64,000 nt of DNA, taken from positions 89,491,501-89,555,500 of the forward strand of contig CP136890.1 in the NCBI GenBank assembly GCA_034359265.1. The letters are read 5' to 3'. The stretch comes from Canna indica (lineage: Eukaryota > Streptophyta > Magnoliopsida > Zingiberales > Cannaceae). This document shows positions 1-11,624 of the stretch, piece by piece. Under the pieces are notes generated by a model. That model saw only the letters and a program-made list of their open reading frames with translations, had not been told where the DNA came from and searched no databases. The first letter of the stretch is position 1. The number at the start of each line of letters is the position of its first letter. The translations under genes and the position numbers were made by a program.

Positions 1-1
1 G

Positions 2-3000
2 CCATCTCAGGCTCAGAGTCAGGGTGGCGAAGGACAGAGACAGTCAGGACAGTCTCATTCCAGGCAACACAGAGGGCGCAGAGATGGTGGCAGAGGATTT
101 GGGCAGCCGTAGGCCAAGAAGGCCAGATCCGCACCAGCCCAGTTGCAGGCATCTTCGCGACCTACTCATCAGTCGGGAGGTCAGTCGAGCCGAGGTCAGT
201 TCCACTGCTTTAAGTGTGGGGATGCTTCCCACTATGTTAGGGACTGCCCGCAGTCGCAGAGTCTTTGTTTTAGCTGTAAGCAGCCAGGCCACATCAGTAG
301 AGAGTGTCCGACCAGGCAGCAGGCCGGAGGCCAGAGCTCTCAGCAGCAGCGACAGAGGGGCCCACAGCAGAGCACCCAGCAGTCTGCCAGAGTGTTCGCA
401 TTGACTCAGCAGCAGGCCCAGGAGGCTTCTGGTACAGTTGTTAGAGGTATAATCTAGATTTTTAATATTCCTGCATCATTACTGTTTGATACTGGTTCTA
501 CCCATTCCTTTATTGCTCCTCATATGATTGAAAAGTTGAATATGGAGCCTACACCTAGTGCGACGAGCCTGGCCGTGCATACACCATCTGGGGATGTGCT
601 AGTGTCGGAGTTACAGTTGAGTGGGTGTAGACTCGGCTTTGGTGGCCATGTTTGTTTAGCTGATCTGTTGGTGTTAGACTTCTCTGAGTTTGATATTATT
701 CTGGGTATGGATTGGCTTTCTGCCAATCATGCTAAAGTTGACTGTCATGGGAAGACTGTAACAATATCACCTTCAGGATTGCCTTCATTTGAGTTCTTGG
801 GAGTGAAAGAATCCATGACTCATCTAATCTCAGCACTGCAGGCCCGACGATTGCTAGCTCAGGGGTGCCTTGGTTTTGTTGCTTCATTGGTGGGCACTTC
901 CGAAAGCAGTCAGAGTCGGCTTGAGGATCTACCTGTGGTATGTGATTTTCCGAATGTATTCCCGGATGAGTTACCAGGATTACCCCCGGTGCGTCAGACG
1001 GACTTCACCATTGATTTGCATCCTGGTACCGCTCCTATCTCGAAGGCACCGTACAGAATGGCGCCTAAGGAGTTAGAGGAGCTGAAAGAGCAGCTGCAGG
1101 AGCTGTTGGATAAAGGGTTCATCCGACCCAGTGTCTCACCCTGGGGAGCTCCAGTGTTGTTTGTAAAGAAGAAGGATGGCTCTATGAGGCTTTGCATTGA
1201 TTATAGACAGCTGAACTCGGTGACTATAAAGAATAGATACCCTCTTCCCAGGATCGATGATCTGTTTGATCAGTTGCAGGGGACGAGTGTGTACTCCAAG
1301 ATTGATTTGAGATCAGGCTATCATCAGCTCAGAGTTAGAGATGAGGATGTTCAGAAGACTGCATTCAGGACTCGCTATGGGCACTACGAGTTCTTGGTTA
1401 TGTCGTTTGGGTTGACCAATACACCAGCAGCATTTATGAACTTGATGAACCGCATTTTCATGGGCTTTCTTGATCGGTTCGTCGTGGTGTTCATTGATGA
1501 TATTTTGGTGTACTCTCGCAGTGAGGAAGAGCATGAAGAGCATTTGAGGATGGTGCTTGATGTGCTAAGGAAAGAGCAGTTGTATGTCAAATTCAGCAAG
1601 TGTGCTTTTTGGTTGAAGGAAGTTAGCTTCCTTGGTCATGTGATTTCTGGAGTCGGCATTGCAGTAGATTCTCAAAAGATTAATGCAGTGTCCGAGTGGC
1701 AAAGGCCTAGGACAGTCCACGAGATTTGGAGTTTCTTGGGACTAGCAGGCTATTACCGGCGATTTGTTGAAGGTTTCTCAAAGATCGCCTCACCCTTGAC
1801 TAGATTGACAAAGAAATGGGTGAAATTTGTTTGGGATGACCGGTGCGAGGCGAGCTTCCATGAGCTCAAGAGGCGGCTCACTAGTGCACCTGTTTTGGTA
1901 GTTCCATCTGGATGTGACGGGTTTGTGTTGTTTACAGACGCCTCCATTCAGGGACTTGGAGCTGTGTTGATGCAGCATGAGAGAGTAGTTGCTTATGCTT
2001 CTCGTCAGTTGAAGGAGTATGAGAAGAACTACCCAGTGCATGACTTGGAGTTAGCAGCGATCATATTTGCACTGAAGATTTGGCGGCATTACCTGTATGG
2101 AGCGACCTTTGAGATCTTCACATATCATAAGAGCCTGAAGTATCTGTTCACCCAGAAGGAGCTGAACATGAGGCAGCGCAGATGGATGGATTTCCTGAAG
2201 GATTATGATTGCTCCATTAACTATCATCCTAGTAAGGCTAATGTTGTTGCAGATGCCTTAAGCAGAAAATCAGTTGGGATGTTGGCTCACCTCAGAGTTG
2301 CAGCGTCTGAACTAATTCGGCAGTTTTCAGAGCTGAGTTTGGATGTGCTTCGTCCTACTAAGAGAGGAGTTCTAGCCCAGCTCATTGCTCATTCGCCGAT
2401 TGTTCAGCGGATTCAGGAGAGCCAGATCGAGGATCATCACCTTCAGGCTATGATTGAGGAGATAGAGCAAGGGCGAAAGCCCGACTTCTCCAGAGATTCA
2501 GATGGTACCATCAAATTTAGAGGTAGGTTATGTGTGCCTGAGGGGCACCCGGTAAAGGAAGAATTATTAGCCGAAGCTCACAGATCCTGATTTACAGTAC
2601 ATCCTGGGAGTTCTCTGATGTATCAGGACCTAAAACGGTCATATTGGTGGCGAGGGATGAAAAAGGACGTGGCAGAGTTTGTGGCCAAGTGCTTGATCTG
2701 TCAGCAGATCAAAGTGGAGCATCAGCGACCTGCAGGGAAGCTTCAGAACATTCCTATTCCGTAGTGGAAATGGGAGCATATCACGATGGATTTTGTTACT
2801 GGACTTCCGAGATCGCAGAGAGGGCATGACTCGATTTGGGTGATTGTTAATCGACTTACCAAGTCTGCCCACTTCTTGCCGATGAAGAAGACTTTCCCTC
2901 TTAGTCGATTGGCAGCCTTATATTGCAGACAGATTGTTCGACTTCATGGTGTGCCAGCCAGCATCATCTCGGATAGGGATCCGTGATTTACTTCGCATTT

Positions 3001-3892
3001 TTGGGAGAGTTTGCAGCAGACTTTGGGTACGCAGCTCCGATTCAGTACCGCCTATCACCCTCAGACCGATGGCCAGTCGGAGCGCACGATTCAGACTCTT
3101 GAGGATCTCCTGCGTGCTTGTGTGTTGGACTTTGGAGGTAGCTGGGAGGACCATCTTCATCTGGTAGAGTTCTCATATAATAATAGCTACCACTCGGCTA
3201 TTCAGATGGCACCATTTGAGGCTCTTTATGGCCGAAAATGCAAATCACCTGTGCATTGGGATGAGGCGGGTGAGCGTCGACTTTTGGGACCAGAGATGGT
3301 TCAGCGGGACATAGAGCTGGTGCAGATGATCAGGCAGAGATTACTGACCGTCCAGAGTCGTCAGAAGAGTTATGCTGATCGGCGTAGGAGAGACTTGGAG
3401 TTCTCAGTTGGGGATCATGTTTTCCTTAGAGTGTCTCCTACCAGAGGTTTTATGCGGTTTGGCAAGAAAGGAAAGCTCGCACCGCGTTATATTGGCCCAT
3501 TCGAGATTTTGGAGAGAGTGGGAGCGGTAGCGTATCGTCTAGCCTTGCCTCCGTCATTAGCTGATGTGGACGATGTCTTCCATGTTTCCATGTTGAGGAA
3601 GTACGTGCCAGATCATACTCACATCTTGGAGCAGCAGTCAGTTCAACTTCAGCCTGACTTTAGTTTCGAGGAGCAGCCTGCTCGGATTCTTGACAGGAAA
3701 GAGCATCAGCTTCGTAACAAGGTAATATCGCTCATCAAGGTGGCCACTTGGGAGCGAGAGGATGATATTCGAGTGCTCTACCCTCATCTCTTTGAGTCAG
3801 GTATTCAAATTTGGAGGACCAATTTTTTTTTTAGGTGGGGAGGATGTTATACCTTGAAAAATTTTGGACCTAGTTGTAAATATTTTTCTTAG
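2..3892 (+). pseudogene. gypsy gag-pol polyprotein with five in-frame stops
   Basis: One frame runs from the left edge to about 3.8 kb without a frameshift. It holds two CX2CX4HX4C zinc knuckles (about 203-310), the aspartic protease DTG (488-496), reverse transcriptase with FIDDILVYS (around 1490-1516), RNase H with its first Asp (about 1937), and integrase. The integrase has an HHCC finger around 2.58-2.71 kb and core acidic residues near 2.79, 2.98 and 3.08 kb. Nonsense codons occur at 110 (TAG), 455 (TAG), 2588 (TGA), 2762 (TAG) and 2984 (TGA). The two TGAs replace family-conserved arginines, as expected from CGA to TGA. The frame reads on into the LTR to 3892, so the true C-terminus is probably a little earlier. 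The copy cannot make a full polyprotein but looks young. Confidence 0.93.
3833..3844 (+). other. polypurine tract of the gypsy element
   Basis: AGGTGGGGAGGA lies directly before the LTR start TGTTAT. This is the usual position of the plus-strand primer in LTR retrotransposons. Confidence 0.8.
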
Positions 3893-4775
3893 AGGGGCCT
3901 TTTTGCAAAAATGTTAATCCTATTTAATTAAACCCTAACCCCTCTCTAATCTTCTTCCTCTCTCGGTTCCTGTAGCAGCGACGGTCGACGGAGGATTTTG
4001 AGGCATCGGCGGTGAGAAGACTCCGGTGAATCGGAGTTCGGAGGAGATTTCCGGTAGGATTCTTAACCTACTCCTTTCCTTTCGCTTAGGGTAAACTCGA
4101 TTTTGGGATGAGATTGGTGTAGATAGTCTGTCGATTTTTAGATCTGAAGTCTTTTTGTTGTTCGCTCGAGTCGTCATGTGTTCTTGCCGACTGAAATTTT
4201 CGAATATGAAATGCAGTCGTAGAATCTCGTTGTTTTCGTCGTTGTTTGGATCGAATCTTCTCGTCGTGGTTTGTCGAGATGTCGGCCTGTCACTGTGCGC
4301 GAGCTCATCGTCAGGAGCGTCGTCGCTGCCGGACGCGTTGCTATCGAGCGCGTTGATGCCACGCGCACGAAGTCGCCCTGCGCGACGTCGGCCTGCACAG
4401 CGTCGCCCGGCGCGAGGGGCGGGGACGCCCCAGACTAGGGATGCCGCCTCTGTTCCTCGTCGCCGCCTGGTAGTAGGGCGGCGGCGGCGGGCTCCCTGGC
4501 GACCCGATCGGCCGGAGTAGTCGGGGATGAGGCAGCAAGGGCGTCGGGTTGAGGCGGCGGCAGTGGGTTGGAGGCAACGTTGGTGAACCCAGGTTGGGTA
4601 GATGAAGGGTTATATTATAACCTTATAATTTAATTATAAGTATATATTAGTGTTATATACTTTATATCAGTGTTATATTTTATATATCGGTGTTATGTGA
4701 TTGTATCAGTTGCTTATTATTTTTAAGGTATTAGCACTGGCACGAATTGTAGCACGGTTACGCGAATCTGTACCA

Positions 4776-4827
<52 letters not shown>

Positions 4828-5587
4828 AAAGGTATTATTGTTGTTACTTAAATAATTAATTAGAGACTTTATAGTTGGTCAAATGAATCATATCATATAT
4901 GAATTTAGACCTATTCGTCGCCCCGAATCCATTGGTGGAGTCAGTTTTGTCGTTTGGCTTTCGGATGTTGAAATCAGTATGCATTATTGCCTCGTTTTGC
5001 GTGTCGGGCCGAAAAGTATTATTTTATCGGTTTTCATGGTTTCTACCCGAGTTATTCTTTTGTTGTAGTTGTTGTCAAGGTGAATCTCATCCTAGATCGG
5101 TTGTTATCCTATGTCAAAATATACTTTGTTGTTCTATTTCATTGAAAATTGATATCTACTGTTGTTGAAACTCCTTATGAATATTTGTTGAAACATATTG
5201 CCAGCATGCTATTTTTATATGCATATTAGTTGAGGATGCTAGTATAGATGTTGCATGCCTTATCTGTTGATAACATCTTAAGCTGTTGTTTATATATTTA
5301 GTTCATATAAGATGACATGACACTAGCATTATATTAGTCGAGTTGTAGTTGTGTAGTTGTTGACATGATGCATAGTTGATCTTTTGTTGGGCGATAGCCC
5401 TGCACACTGTCGATATATATTGCCCAAGGTGTAGGGCAAGTGACACCAGTGATCACATATTTATCACACGGGTTGTGTGAACGGCGTCAAGGTGTTAAAC
5501 GTCGGCGGACTACCATTTTTGGATAGTCGCATCTCTAGCTGGAGCGGGCTTGAGGTGCCACTCTCGAGGTGTGAGAGTGCGGGGGAA

Positions 5588-6090
5588 ACCCAATGTCCAC
5601 TACGCTCTTGATTGGGTTTATGACCACATACTCATATAGATGATAGTTGACATAGTTGACATAGTTGATTGGTATAGGTGCATCGAGTAGATGGTTGAAT
5701 CATATCTTCCGTTGTACACATAGCATCATAGCATCTTGTTGAAATCCTACTTAGCCTTCTGCTGATGTTTGTTATTCGTGCCTCAGATTCTCAGGTATGA
5801 CGGCATTATCTCATGGGGTAGCTAGAGTTTTGGAGGAGGAGGAGACGTCTTCCGCACAGCATTTAGTTTCCTAATTTACTAGTTGAACTATGCACTTTTA
5901 GCTAGACTTTAGAATTCATTGTTCACTTATGGATTGTTGGACTCTTATTATTGTTATCTGGTTGGACTTTCGTTTGGAATCTGGTTGTAAATTTAAATTC
6001 AGTCCATTTTGATGTTGTTGTTCTGTTGCTAGTTGCGCTTCTCCTAGGTGAGGTCCCTTATATAGGGATAAACCTAGGCGGGGCGTAACA
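5588..6090 (+). repeat. first copy of ~500-bp LTR-end tandem duplication
   Basis: Begins AACCCAATGTCCACTACGC and ends GGGCGTAACA. It is nearly identical to 6091-6591, with scattered substitutions and a small deletion near the end of the second copy. Confidence 0.9.
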
Positions 6091-6591
6091 AACCCAATGT
6101 CCACTACGCTCTTGATTGGGTTTATGACCACATACTCATATAGATGATAGTTGACATAGTTGACATAGTTGATTGGTATAGGTGCATCGAGTAGATGGTT
6201 GAATCATATCTTCCGTTGTACACATAGCATCATAGCATCTTGTTGAAATCCTACTCAGCCTTCTACTGATGTTTGTTATTTTTGCCTCAGATTCTCAGGT
6301 ATGATGGCATTATCTCATGGGGTAGCTAGAGTTTTGGAGGAGGAGGAGACGTCTTCCGCACAGCATTTAGTTTCCTAATTTACTAGTTGAACTATGCACT
6401 TTTAGCTAGACTCTAGAATTCATTGTTCGCTTATGGACTGTTGAACTTTTATTATTATCTGGTTGGACATTCGATTGGAATCTGATTGTAAATTTAAATT
6501 CAGTCCATTTTGATGTTGTTGTTCTGTTGCTAGTTACGCTTCTCCTAGGTGAGGTTCCTTATATAGGGATAAACCTAGACGGGGCGTAACA
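6091..6591 (+). repeat. second copy of ~500-bp LTR-end tandem duplication
   Basis: Directly abuts the first copy and again ends in GGGGCGTAACA. It repeats the block including the short AGTTGACAT direct repeats and the GGAGGAGGAGACGTC stretch. A duplication restricted to the LTR 3' end fits unequal recombination or a replication slip after insertion. Confidence 0.9.
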
Positions 6592-6988
6592 AATAAGAAA
6601 ACATGATTTAAATTACATGAAAGCTTTTGGAACTGGCTTTTTAGAATTGAGTGCATTTGATATATGAGTTGAAACTTTGACCATTCCATCCAATTAGAAT
6701 AACATATCACCCATCATTTGCTGCAATGGCATGACCCAATATTATTAATAATTGGTTCACCGATTATTTGATCAAATAAGCTCCCATTTAAATTTGCTCG
6801 AACTCGTAGAATTTCGTTCGGAGCCAATTTGAGTCAATACCTAACACTAACTCGGAACTAAGTTCAGTTTGTCATGTTTCTATGGCTTACAACAAGTATA
6901 ATTATTGTAGGTGATCCGGATGACTCTAATCACAAGTTAAGGTTCCATAATTGCAGTAATTAAAGCACAATGTTGGTGCTTAGGCGCA
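6592..6988. other. spacer, edge of the inverted DUF241-flank duplication
   Basis: No gene is seen. From about 6850 onward the sequence is the reverse complement of about 21.6-21.75 kb, for example the GTCATGTTTCTATGGCTTAC stretch. This is therefore the outer end of the duplicated DUF241 downstream flank. Confidence 0.7.
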
Positions 6989-7003
6989 ACACACGTGTGG
7001 AGT
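6989..7003 (+). repeat. 15-bp target-site duplication of LINE, left
   Basis: ACACACGTGTGGAGT, identical to 9665-9679. The paralogous unoccupied site at 21584-21598 carries one copy, inverted. Confidence 0.92.
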
Positions 7004-9664
7004 TAATTTACACAAGGTGACAAGGAGAATCACATGCACTTGTTTGGAACCTGCACTTTCACGGTTGAAGGATGGCAGACCTTTCTTTCTCTCCTGAAGC
7101 ACAACTGTTTTCCCTTACATTTTCAGCCATGGGATGCTTCGAAGAACAGTAATACGAAGGCGAATAGAGGAAGAGCTAGACTTCTATTGCTATGGAGTTG
7201 GTTCATTTGGTTTGTGTTATGACCTGAAATTAGAGGACCTATTTGTAAATAATTTCATTAGAAGGGTTTTATTGCAAAAGTGTCTAACTTCTATTTAATT
7301 AACTCTAATCCTCTCTCTAATCTTTTTCTCTCCCTCTCGCGATCTCTGTAGCACTGCGGGCGTCCGGTGGTAGCGTTAAGGCGTCGGCAGTTGAAGACTC
7401 CGGTGAAGACCGGAGTTTGGAGGAGTTTTGAGGTAGGAGTTCTTCTCTTCTTCTTAGTTGTTTCCGTCTCTGTTGTTATCGTAGTTTCCATTCTTTGGGT
7501 TGGAGGAGGTAATATCGGCAAGATGTTGGATGAGGGAAGGAGGGAGGAGTCGGGAGTGGGCCGCAGGGGATACGGCGGTCGCGGCAGCAGTGTTGCTGTC
7601 CGCGACGTCGGACCAAGCCAGGGCAGCGGCCGTTGCTGCCCGCATCTTGGCAGTTGCAAGGGAGGCCGACGTGGCCTCCCAGCCATAACTCAATGGCATG
7701 TCGGCGCCGGAGGTCGTAGGGGAGGCCGGAGGAGGCGGGCGGAAGGTCGCCGGTGGCCGGGAGGGCTGCCCGACGTGGGTCGAGCAGGGTGGAGAGGAGG
7801 TGGCGTCGGGGAGGGGAGGCCGCCGTGGCCTCCCAAACTGGTACCCGCCGGCGTTGGAGGAGAGACCGGCGAGGCCGGCGGGGGTGGTTGCCGTCGGCCG
7901 AGAGGGCTGCCGGTGTGGGGGATCGAGCGAAGCAGTGGAGCGGCGCTCGGGCAGGCGTCGGGTAGCAGACGAGTGGGTGAGGAGAGAGTATTATTTGATT
8001 TAAATAAATAGGTTAATTAAGAAGAGAGCTGTATCGTATGAAATGAGGTTAAATTTTAGAATATTGGTGTATTTTTATAGTCGGTCGTAGAGTCATCGGA
8101 CTGAGTTGAAGTGAAAACCAAAGTTGTAGGTTTTCGCGTTCTGAACGCGATGGTGATGTCAGATTTCTGATCAGAGGTTGTCTGATAGGTCTTTTCTTCA
8201 TCTCAGTGTTATTTGGTGGTTAATAGTTATTATTTCAGTTTGATAAATAATTAAATAATGTAGGATAGTGGTATTTCATGTTAGGTGGTGATTTAGAGTG
8301 TAGATGGTGGTACTGGGTGTGAGCTGACTCCTATTGTAGCCGATGAATGTTGAATAGGTAAATTGACAATTTTACCCTTTGCTTCTATTTGATTGATTTG
8401 TTTCTGAAATCCGTTGATCTTCTGTTGCATTATGTTGTTGAACATGCCATGTTGATAATTGCATGAGTCTGATTAGCTGTTGTTCATTAATGATTATTGA
8501 GTATAATATTATGCTAGGCATTGTGCACACTGTTAGTGTTGTCATAAGTGGTACTTGCTAACATGAATTACTCTGGTTGCATCTTCAGTTGATAGTTGTG
8601 GCATTTATTGTTGTTAGCATTGTATATCAGTTGTAGTGTGTCATGTGGTGAGGTCTAGCTATCATGCTGCTTATTGTTGTATCAGTTATTGTTGTCAGTA
8701 TCGTAGGTCAGTTGTTGATGGCATACTGCATTATAATCGTTATGGGCGCAAGCCTGGACACAGTTGATTTATTACCCGAGGTGTATGGGCAGTGACATCG
8801 GTGATCACGAAATTTTCACATGAGGTGCAGCGTCGCGCTGTTAGACGTTGGCGGGCTCGTGTGCGACGTCGCGGTGTTAGACGTCGACGGGCTATCTTGT
8901 TGATAGTCGCATCTCTAGTTGGAGCGGGCTTGAGGTGCCACTCTCAAGGTGCGAGAGTGCGGGGGAAACCCACTTGTCCACTATGCTCTTGATTGGTATG
9001 AGTTGCATTAGTTGATAGATGAAAAGGTGTTTGGTTGTTGTCATGTTGCACTTTATTGCAGAGTCATATGTTGTTGTTGTATTGGGTAGTGTCATTGCAT
9101 CATGACTGATGTCCTTATTGTTGACATATTGATTCTCCTACTCAGCTTTCCGCTGATGTTGTTTGTTATTGTCTCAGTTTTGCAGGTATGTCGGTAGTCG
9201 AAGTTAGGTAGCTAGAGTCCTGGAGGAGGAGGCATCATCCGCTGCTTAGATGTTTTCTAGTTGTTTTTATATTGATGTGGAGCATTTTGTAGAAAACTCT
9301 TAGTTGAAATGATGATTTCAGTTGTTTCTGTTGAGATACTCTGGTGTATTTTTGTGGTTTGGTTTAGGTTACGCTCCTCCTAGGTGAGGTCCCTGTTTTA
9401 GGGATAAACCTGGGCGGGGCGTAACAGTTTGAAAGGAACTATAGATTTTTCAAAAAATCGAGATCCTCACCAAATTCGATTGCAGCTGCTTACTTCAGCT
9501 CTTGTTCTCGTATAAACTAATGCAGTGTTCGTGTTCGTTTCTTATTTGATGTTTGGCCGCTCTGAGGCCTTGTAGTTGTCTTTTTTTCCCAATCTTCTTA
9601 GCTTGCTCTTGTATCTTTCATTACTCTTTGAATGAAATGCAGGGTTCTTGATTAAAAAAAAAAC
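7004..9664 (+). mobile_element. 5'-truncated LINE interrupted by a solo gypsy LTR
   Basis: The outer 7004-7214 and 9427-9664 parts form one LINE 3' end of about 450 bp. The coding stretch before the LTR ends in a WSWFIWF motif typical of the zinc-binding C-terminal end of plant LINE ORF2, and reading continues after the LTR. A 3' untranslated part ends in an A-run at about 9653-9663. The unit is bounded by the 15-bp ACACACGTGTGGAGT duplication. Heavy 5' truncation and an A-tail are typical of target-primed reverse transcription. Confidence 0.9.
7215..9426 (+). mobile_element. solo gypsy LTR with perfect GTTTG duplication
   Basis: Starts TGTTATGACC and ends GGGGCGTAACA, like the LTR at 3845-6591, and aligns with it through most of its length. 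Shared parts include the CTCTCTAATC leader, the GC-rich block, the GAGCGGGCTTGAGGTGCCAC block and the CTCCTAGGTGAGGTCCC block. It is flanked by GTTTG at 7210-7214 and 9427-9431. No internal domain is present, so the element has been lost by LTR-LTR recombination. The long frame at 7367-8011 inside it is GC-rich LTR sequence, not a gene. Confidence 0.95.
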
Positions 9665-9679
9665 ACACACGTGTGGAGT
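9665..9679 (+). repeat. 15-bp target-site duplication of LINE, right
   Basis: ACACACGTGTGGAGT, the second copy. The following sequence up to about 9.76 kb continues the paralogy with 21.54-21.58 kb (inverted). Confidence 0.92.
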
Positions 9680-9985
9680 ATGTTGGCTTGCGTCCCCAAC
9701 GACCTATTAGTCTTGTACCACTATGAGCTTTTACAAAGTATGCCACATCTTAAATTGCATATTTATCTTGATCATACAAGCATAGATAACATATACTGTT
9801 AAAAGTAATTAAAGTATGTCGTCCATAATTTTCTTTCTATCAGTAAAGAAGTTGATATGTTGAATTGTTTTAAAATATGAAACGTCTGTGTCATCAGAAT
9901 AGTTTTTGCATTGTCCCTTTTATCGATCATTTTCCATGCTTTCTCATTAGAATCGATTCTTGAATGAGAGTAAACTTATTTTTAG

Positions 9986-10164
9986 TTTTTTTAAAAAAAA
10001 AAATAAAGTGAGGCGGGTGCCACACATAATTCATTTCATAAGGCATGAAATGCCAAGGCCCAGCAAGGAAGAGGTGGTGAGGCAAGTAGGTAGAGGGAAC
10101 AAGGAAGAAACATACAAATCAAACCGTCCCAGCAACTGAGTCTGCACTAGAAACAGAACAGGAG
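9986..10164 (-). mobile_element. short retroinsertion with 14-bp target duplication
   Basis: Flanked by AAACTTATTTTTAG at 9972-9985 and 10165-10178. It begins with a T-run at 9986-9992, so the A-tail of a minus-strand retroinsert lies on the left. The paralogous site near 21.30 kb lacks it. It is probably the 3' end of a LINE; its class cannot be proven from 179 bp. Confidence 0.75.
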
Positions 10165-10178
10165 AAACTTATTTTTAG

Positions 10179-10671
10179 GTTGGTTCAGGTTTTGTGGTTT
10201 ACTTCTTAAAACCTGTTTTCTTAAAATCGGGTTTAGTTTCTATTTCAACATTCAAAAACTCATAAAAAACATATGTAGAAAAAATAAAAGCCTCCACTAA
10301 ATTAAAAAAACTGAAAAAAAAAATCTGACCCTAGCCAACATAATTGAATAACAGCCTTTTCATCCTGAATTTGAGGTCAGATATCTGATTTTATTTTATT
10401 TTATTGCCGAAAAACTTGTGACAACTGAGGTTTGCTCTGAAAAACTTGCATAACTATGATTTGATTTGGTTTCAATCAAGTAAAATAGACACATGGTTGA
10501 TTGCTTATGATACTTTTGCTCAGTGAAGCATTTGTATGACAAAATTTGAACAATGGCTGCATAATACTTTTTCATGTGTATTTATATACAAAAGTTGAAT
10601 TTACATTTATCAGCAAATCACCAAAAATGTGGATGCTGATTGTGGGGTACACATGAACTTAATTGAATACT
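10179..10671. other. downstream flank of DUF241 copy 1
   Basis: AT-rich and without a gene. It is the reverse complement of about 20.76-21.29 kb downstream of copy 4, including the shared CAATCAGCATCCACATTTTT sequence after the stop codon. Confidence 0.7.
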
Positions 10672-11535
10672 TCATGAGTTGACCATGTTAAGGAGAGAGA
10701 CTCTGAATTGGATCAGTTGCCTGAAGAGGCAATCTAATCCATTCTCAATCCCTTCAATGCTGACTTCTAGCACTTGCAATTGACTTTTTGCCTTGACTAC
10801 CCTTTCACCTTCAACATCCTTAAATGAAATACAATCGTTGGAAGCAAGCAAGAAGAAGATATCTTCGTGCTGCTCTTCACATGTCACTCTGCTCTTGCTC
10901 AAGGACTTTGAGACAAAAGACCACCTGCTGGACTTTGGCCTTGTTGTTTGCAATGTGAAGAAAGAAGACACCAGTTGGAGGAATGAAATGGTGATCCTCT
11001 TCACTTCCATCAACATCCTAATCGTCGTTGACTTCTCATTCTCACCGGTGCATTTGTCATCCGTGTGCTTGAACAATCTCAAGCAATTCTTGATATCCTT
11101 GTTTGCCTTCCTTCCAAAGCGAATGTAATCATCCACTTCCTTTCTCATCATTGTGTTGTCTCTTCTTCTAAGGGCCAATTGAATACCCCGGATGTGATCT
11201 TTCAATGTAGTTAGGCTAACCTTCACTGCTCCGCATGAGTCCAATAATTTGATGGATGCATCTAATTCTTCTTCCATCCATTTCTTCTGCAATGGATCAA
11301 TGAGGCTTCGTTGGCAGCTTGTTAAGCAAACGAGCTCCTTGACGGATTCATACACGGCTCCTAGCTGTCTCAATCCATCAGATATCTTCTGCGGTGATGA
11401 AGATTGTGAATCCACAGAAGATTTTAATTTTTGTAGCTCTTCTTCCACTCTGACTGCGACAGGATGAGATCTTAAGGGCAAACTGAAGGAGCGGATATGG
11501 CAAGGCTGGTTTGACGCTGAAGCAGATTCAGCCAT
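10672..11535 (-). CDS. DUF241 (BPS1-like) protein, copy 1
   Basis: Single-exon frame of 287 aa. The sequence has the layout of plant DUF241 (PF03087, BPS1-related) proteins: an N-terminal SNQPCHIRSFSLP segment followed by SHPVAVRVEEELQKL, a central helical LRQLGAVYESVKELVCL region, an LRRRDN...YIRFGRKANKDIK block, and a C-terminal helix with LIQFRVSLLNM. It has no signal peptide or membrane span. The biochemical role of the family is not established. The start is the ATG in a CAGCAAAG-ATG context shared by all copies, about 80 bp after a TATA box. It is the inverted partner of copy 4 (19894-20757), with the same length and roughly two dozen residue differences by eye. Confidence 0.9.
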   Translation of the reverse strand: MAESASASNQPCHIRSFSLPLRSHPVAVRVEEELQKLKSSVDSQSSSPQKISDGLRQLGAVYESVKELVCLTSCQRSLIDPLQKKWMEEELDASIKLLDSCGAVKVSLTTLKDHIRGIQLALRRRDNTMMRKEVDDYIRFGRKANKDIKNCLRLFKHTDDKCTGENEKSTTIRMLMEVKRITISFLQLVSSFFTLQTTRPKSSRWSFVSKSLSKSRVTCEEQHEDIFFLLASNDCISFKDVEGERVVKAKSQLQVLEVSIEGIENGLDCLFRQLIQFRVSLLNMVNS

Positions 11536-11615
11536 CTTTGCTGTGAATTATGGATTGATTGCTGAATTGATAGAATGAATGATGCAGCTGGTGTTAACCC
11601 TTTGGCTCTCCTTTC

Positions 11616-11624
11616 ATTTATAAA
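11616..11624 (-). promoter_or_regulatory. TATA box of DUF241 copy 1
   Basis: On the minus strand this reads TTTATAAAT, preceded by GGTGATGTTGG and followed by the GAGAGCCAAAGGGTTAACAC leader that recurs upstream of copies 2 and 4. Confidence 0.75.

Larger units (their letters stand above)
1..6591 (+). mobile_element. Ty3/gypsy LTR retrotransposon, 3' part
   Basis: The internal region (gag 3' end, protease, reverse transcriptase, RNase H, integrase) is followed by a purine-rich tract at 3833-3844 and a long terminal repeat. The 5' LTR and most of gag lie outside the window. Domain order PR-RT-RH-INT is the Ty3/gypsy order. The LTR starts TGTTAT at 3845 and ends GTAACA, giving short inverted ends. 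A related solo LTR lies at 7215-9426. Confidence 0.95.
3845..6591 (+). repeat. 3' LTR of the gypsy element, with duplicated end
   Basis: Starts TGTTATACC after the polypurine tract. A first GGGCGTAACA end occurs at 6090, and the last ~500 bp are then repeated, ending again at 6591. The length is 2246 bp without the extra copy and 2747 bp with it, against 2212 bp for the related solo LTR downstream. It contains a GC-rich block near 4.26-4.60 kb and an (AT)n microsatellite at about 4770-4825. Reading frames in the GC-rich block have no recognisable domain. Confidence 0.85.

Noticed and set aside
4155..4577. Frames of 78-121 codons on both strands
   Set aside because: Part of the gypsy LTR; corresponds to the GC-rich block of the related LTR and codes for nothing recognisable.
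7367..8011. Long GC-rich plus-strand frame, with another on the opposite strand
   Set aside because: It lies wholly inside the solo LTR and has low-complexity Gly/Arg content in all frames, as GC-rich DNA gives. It has no domain.
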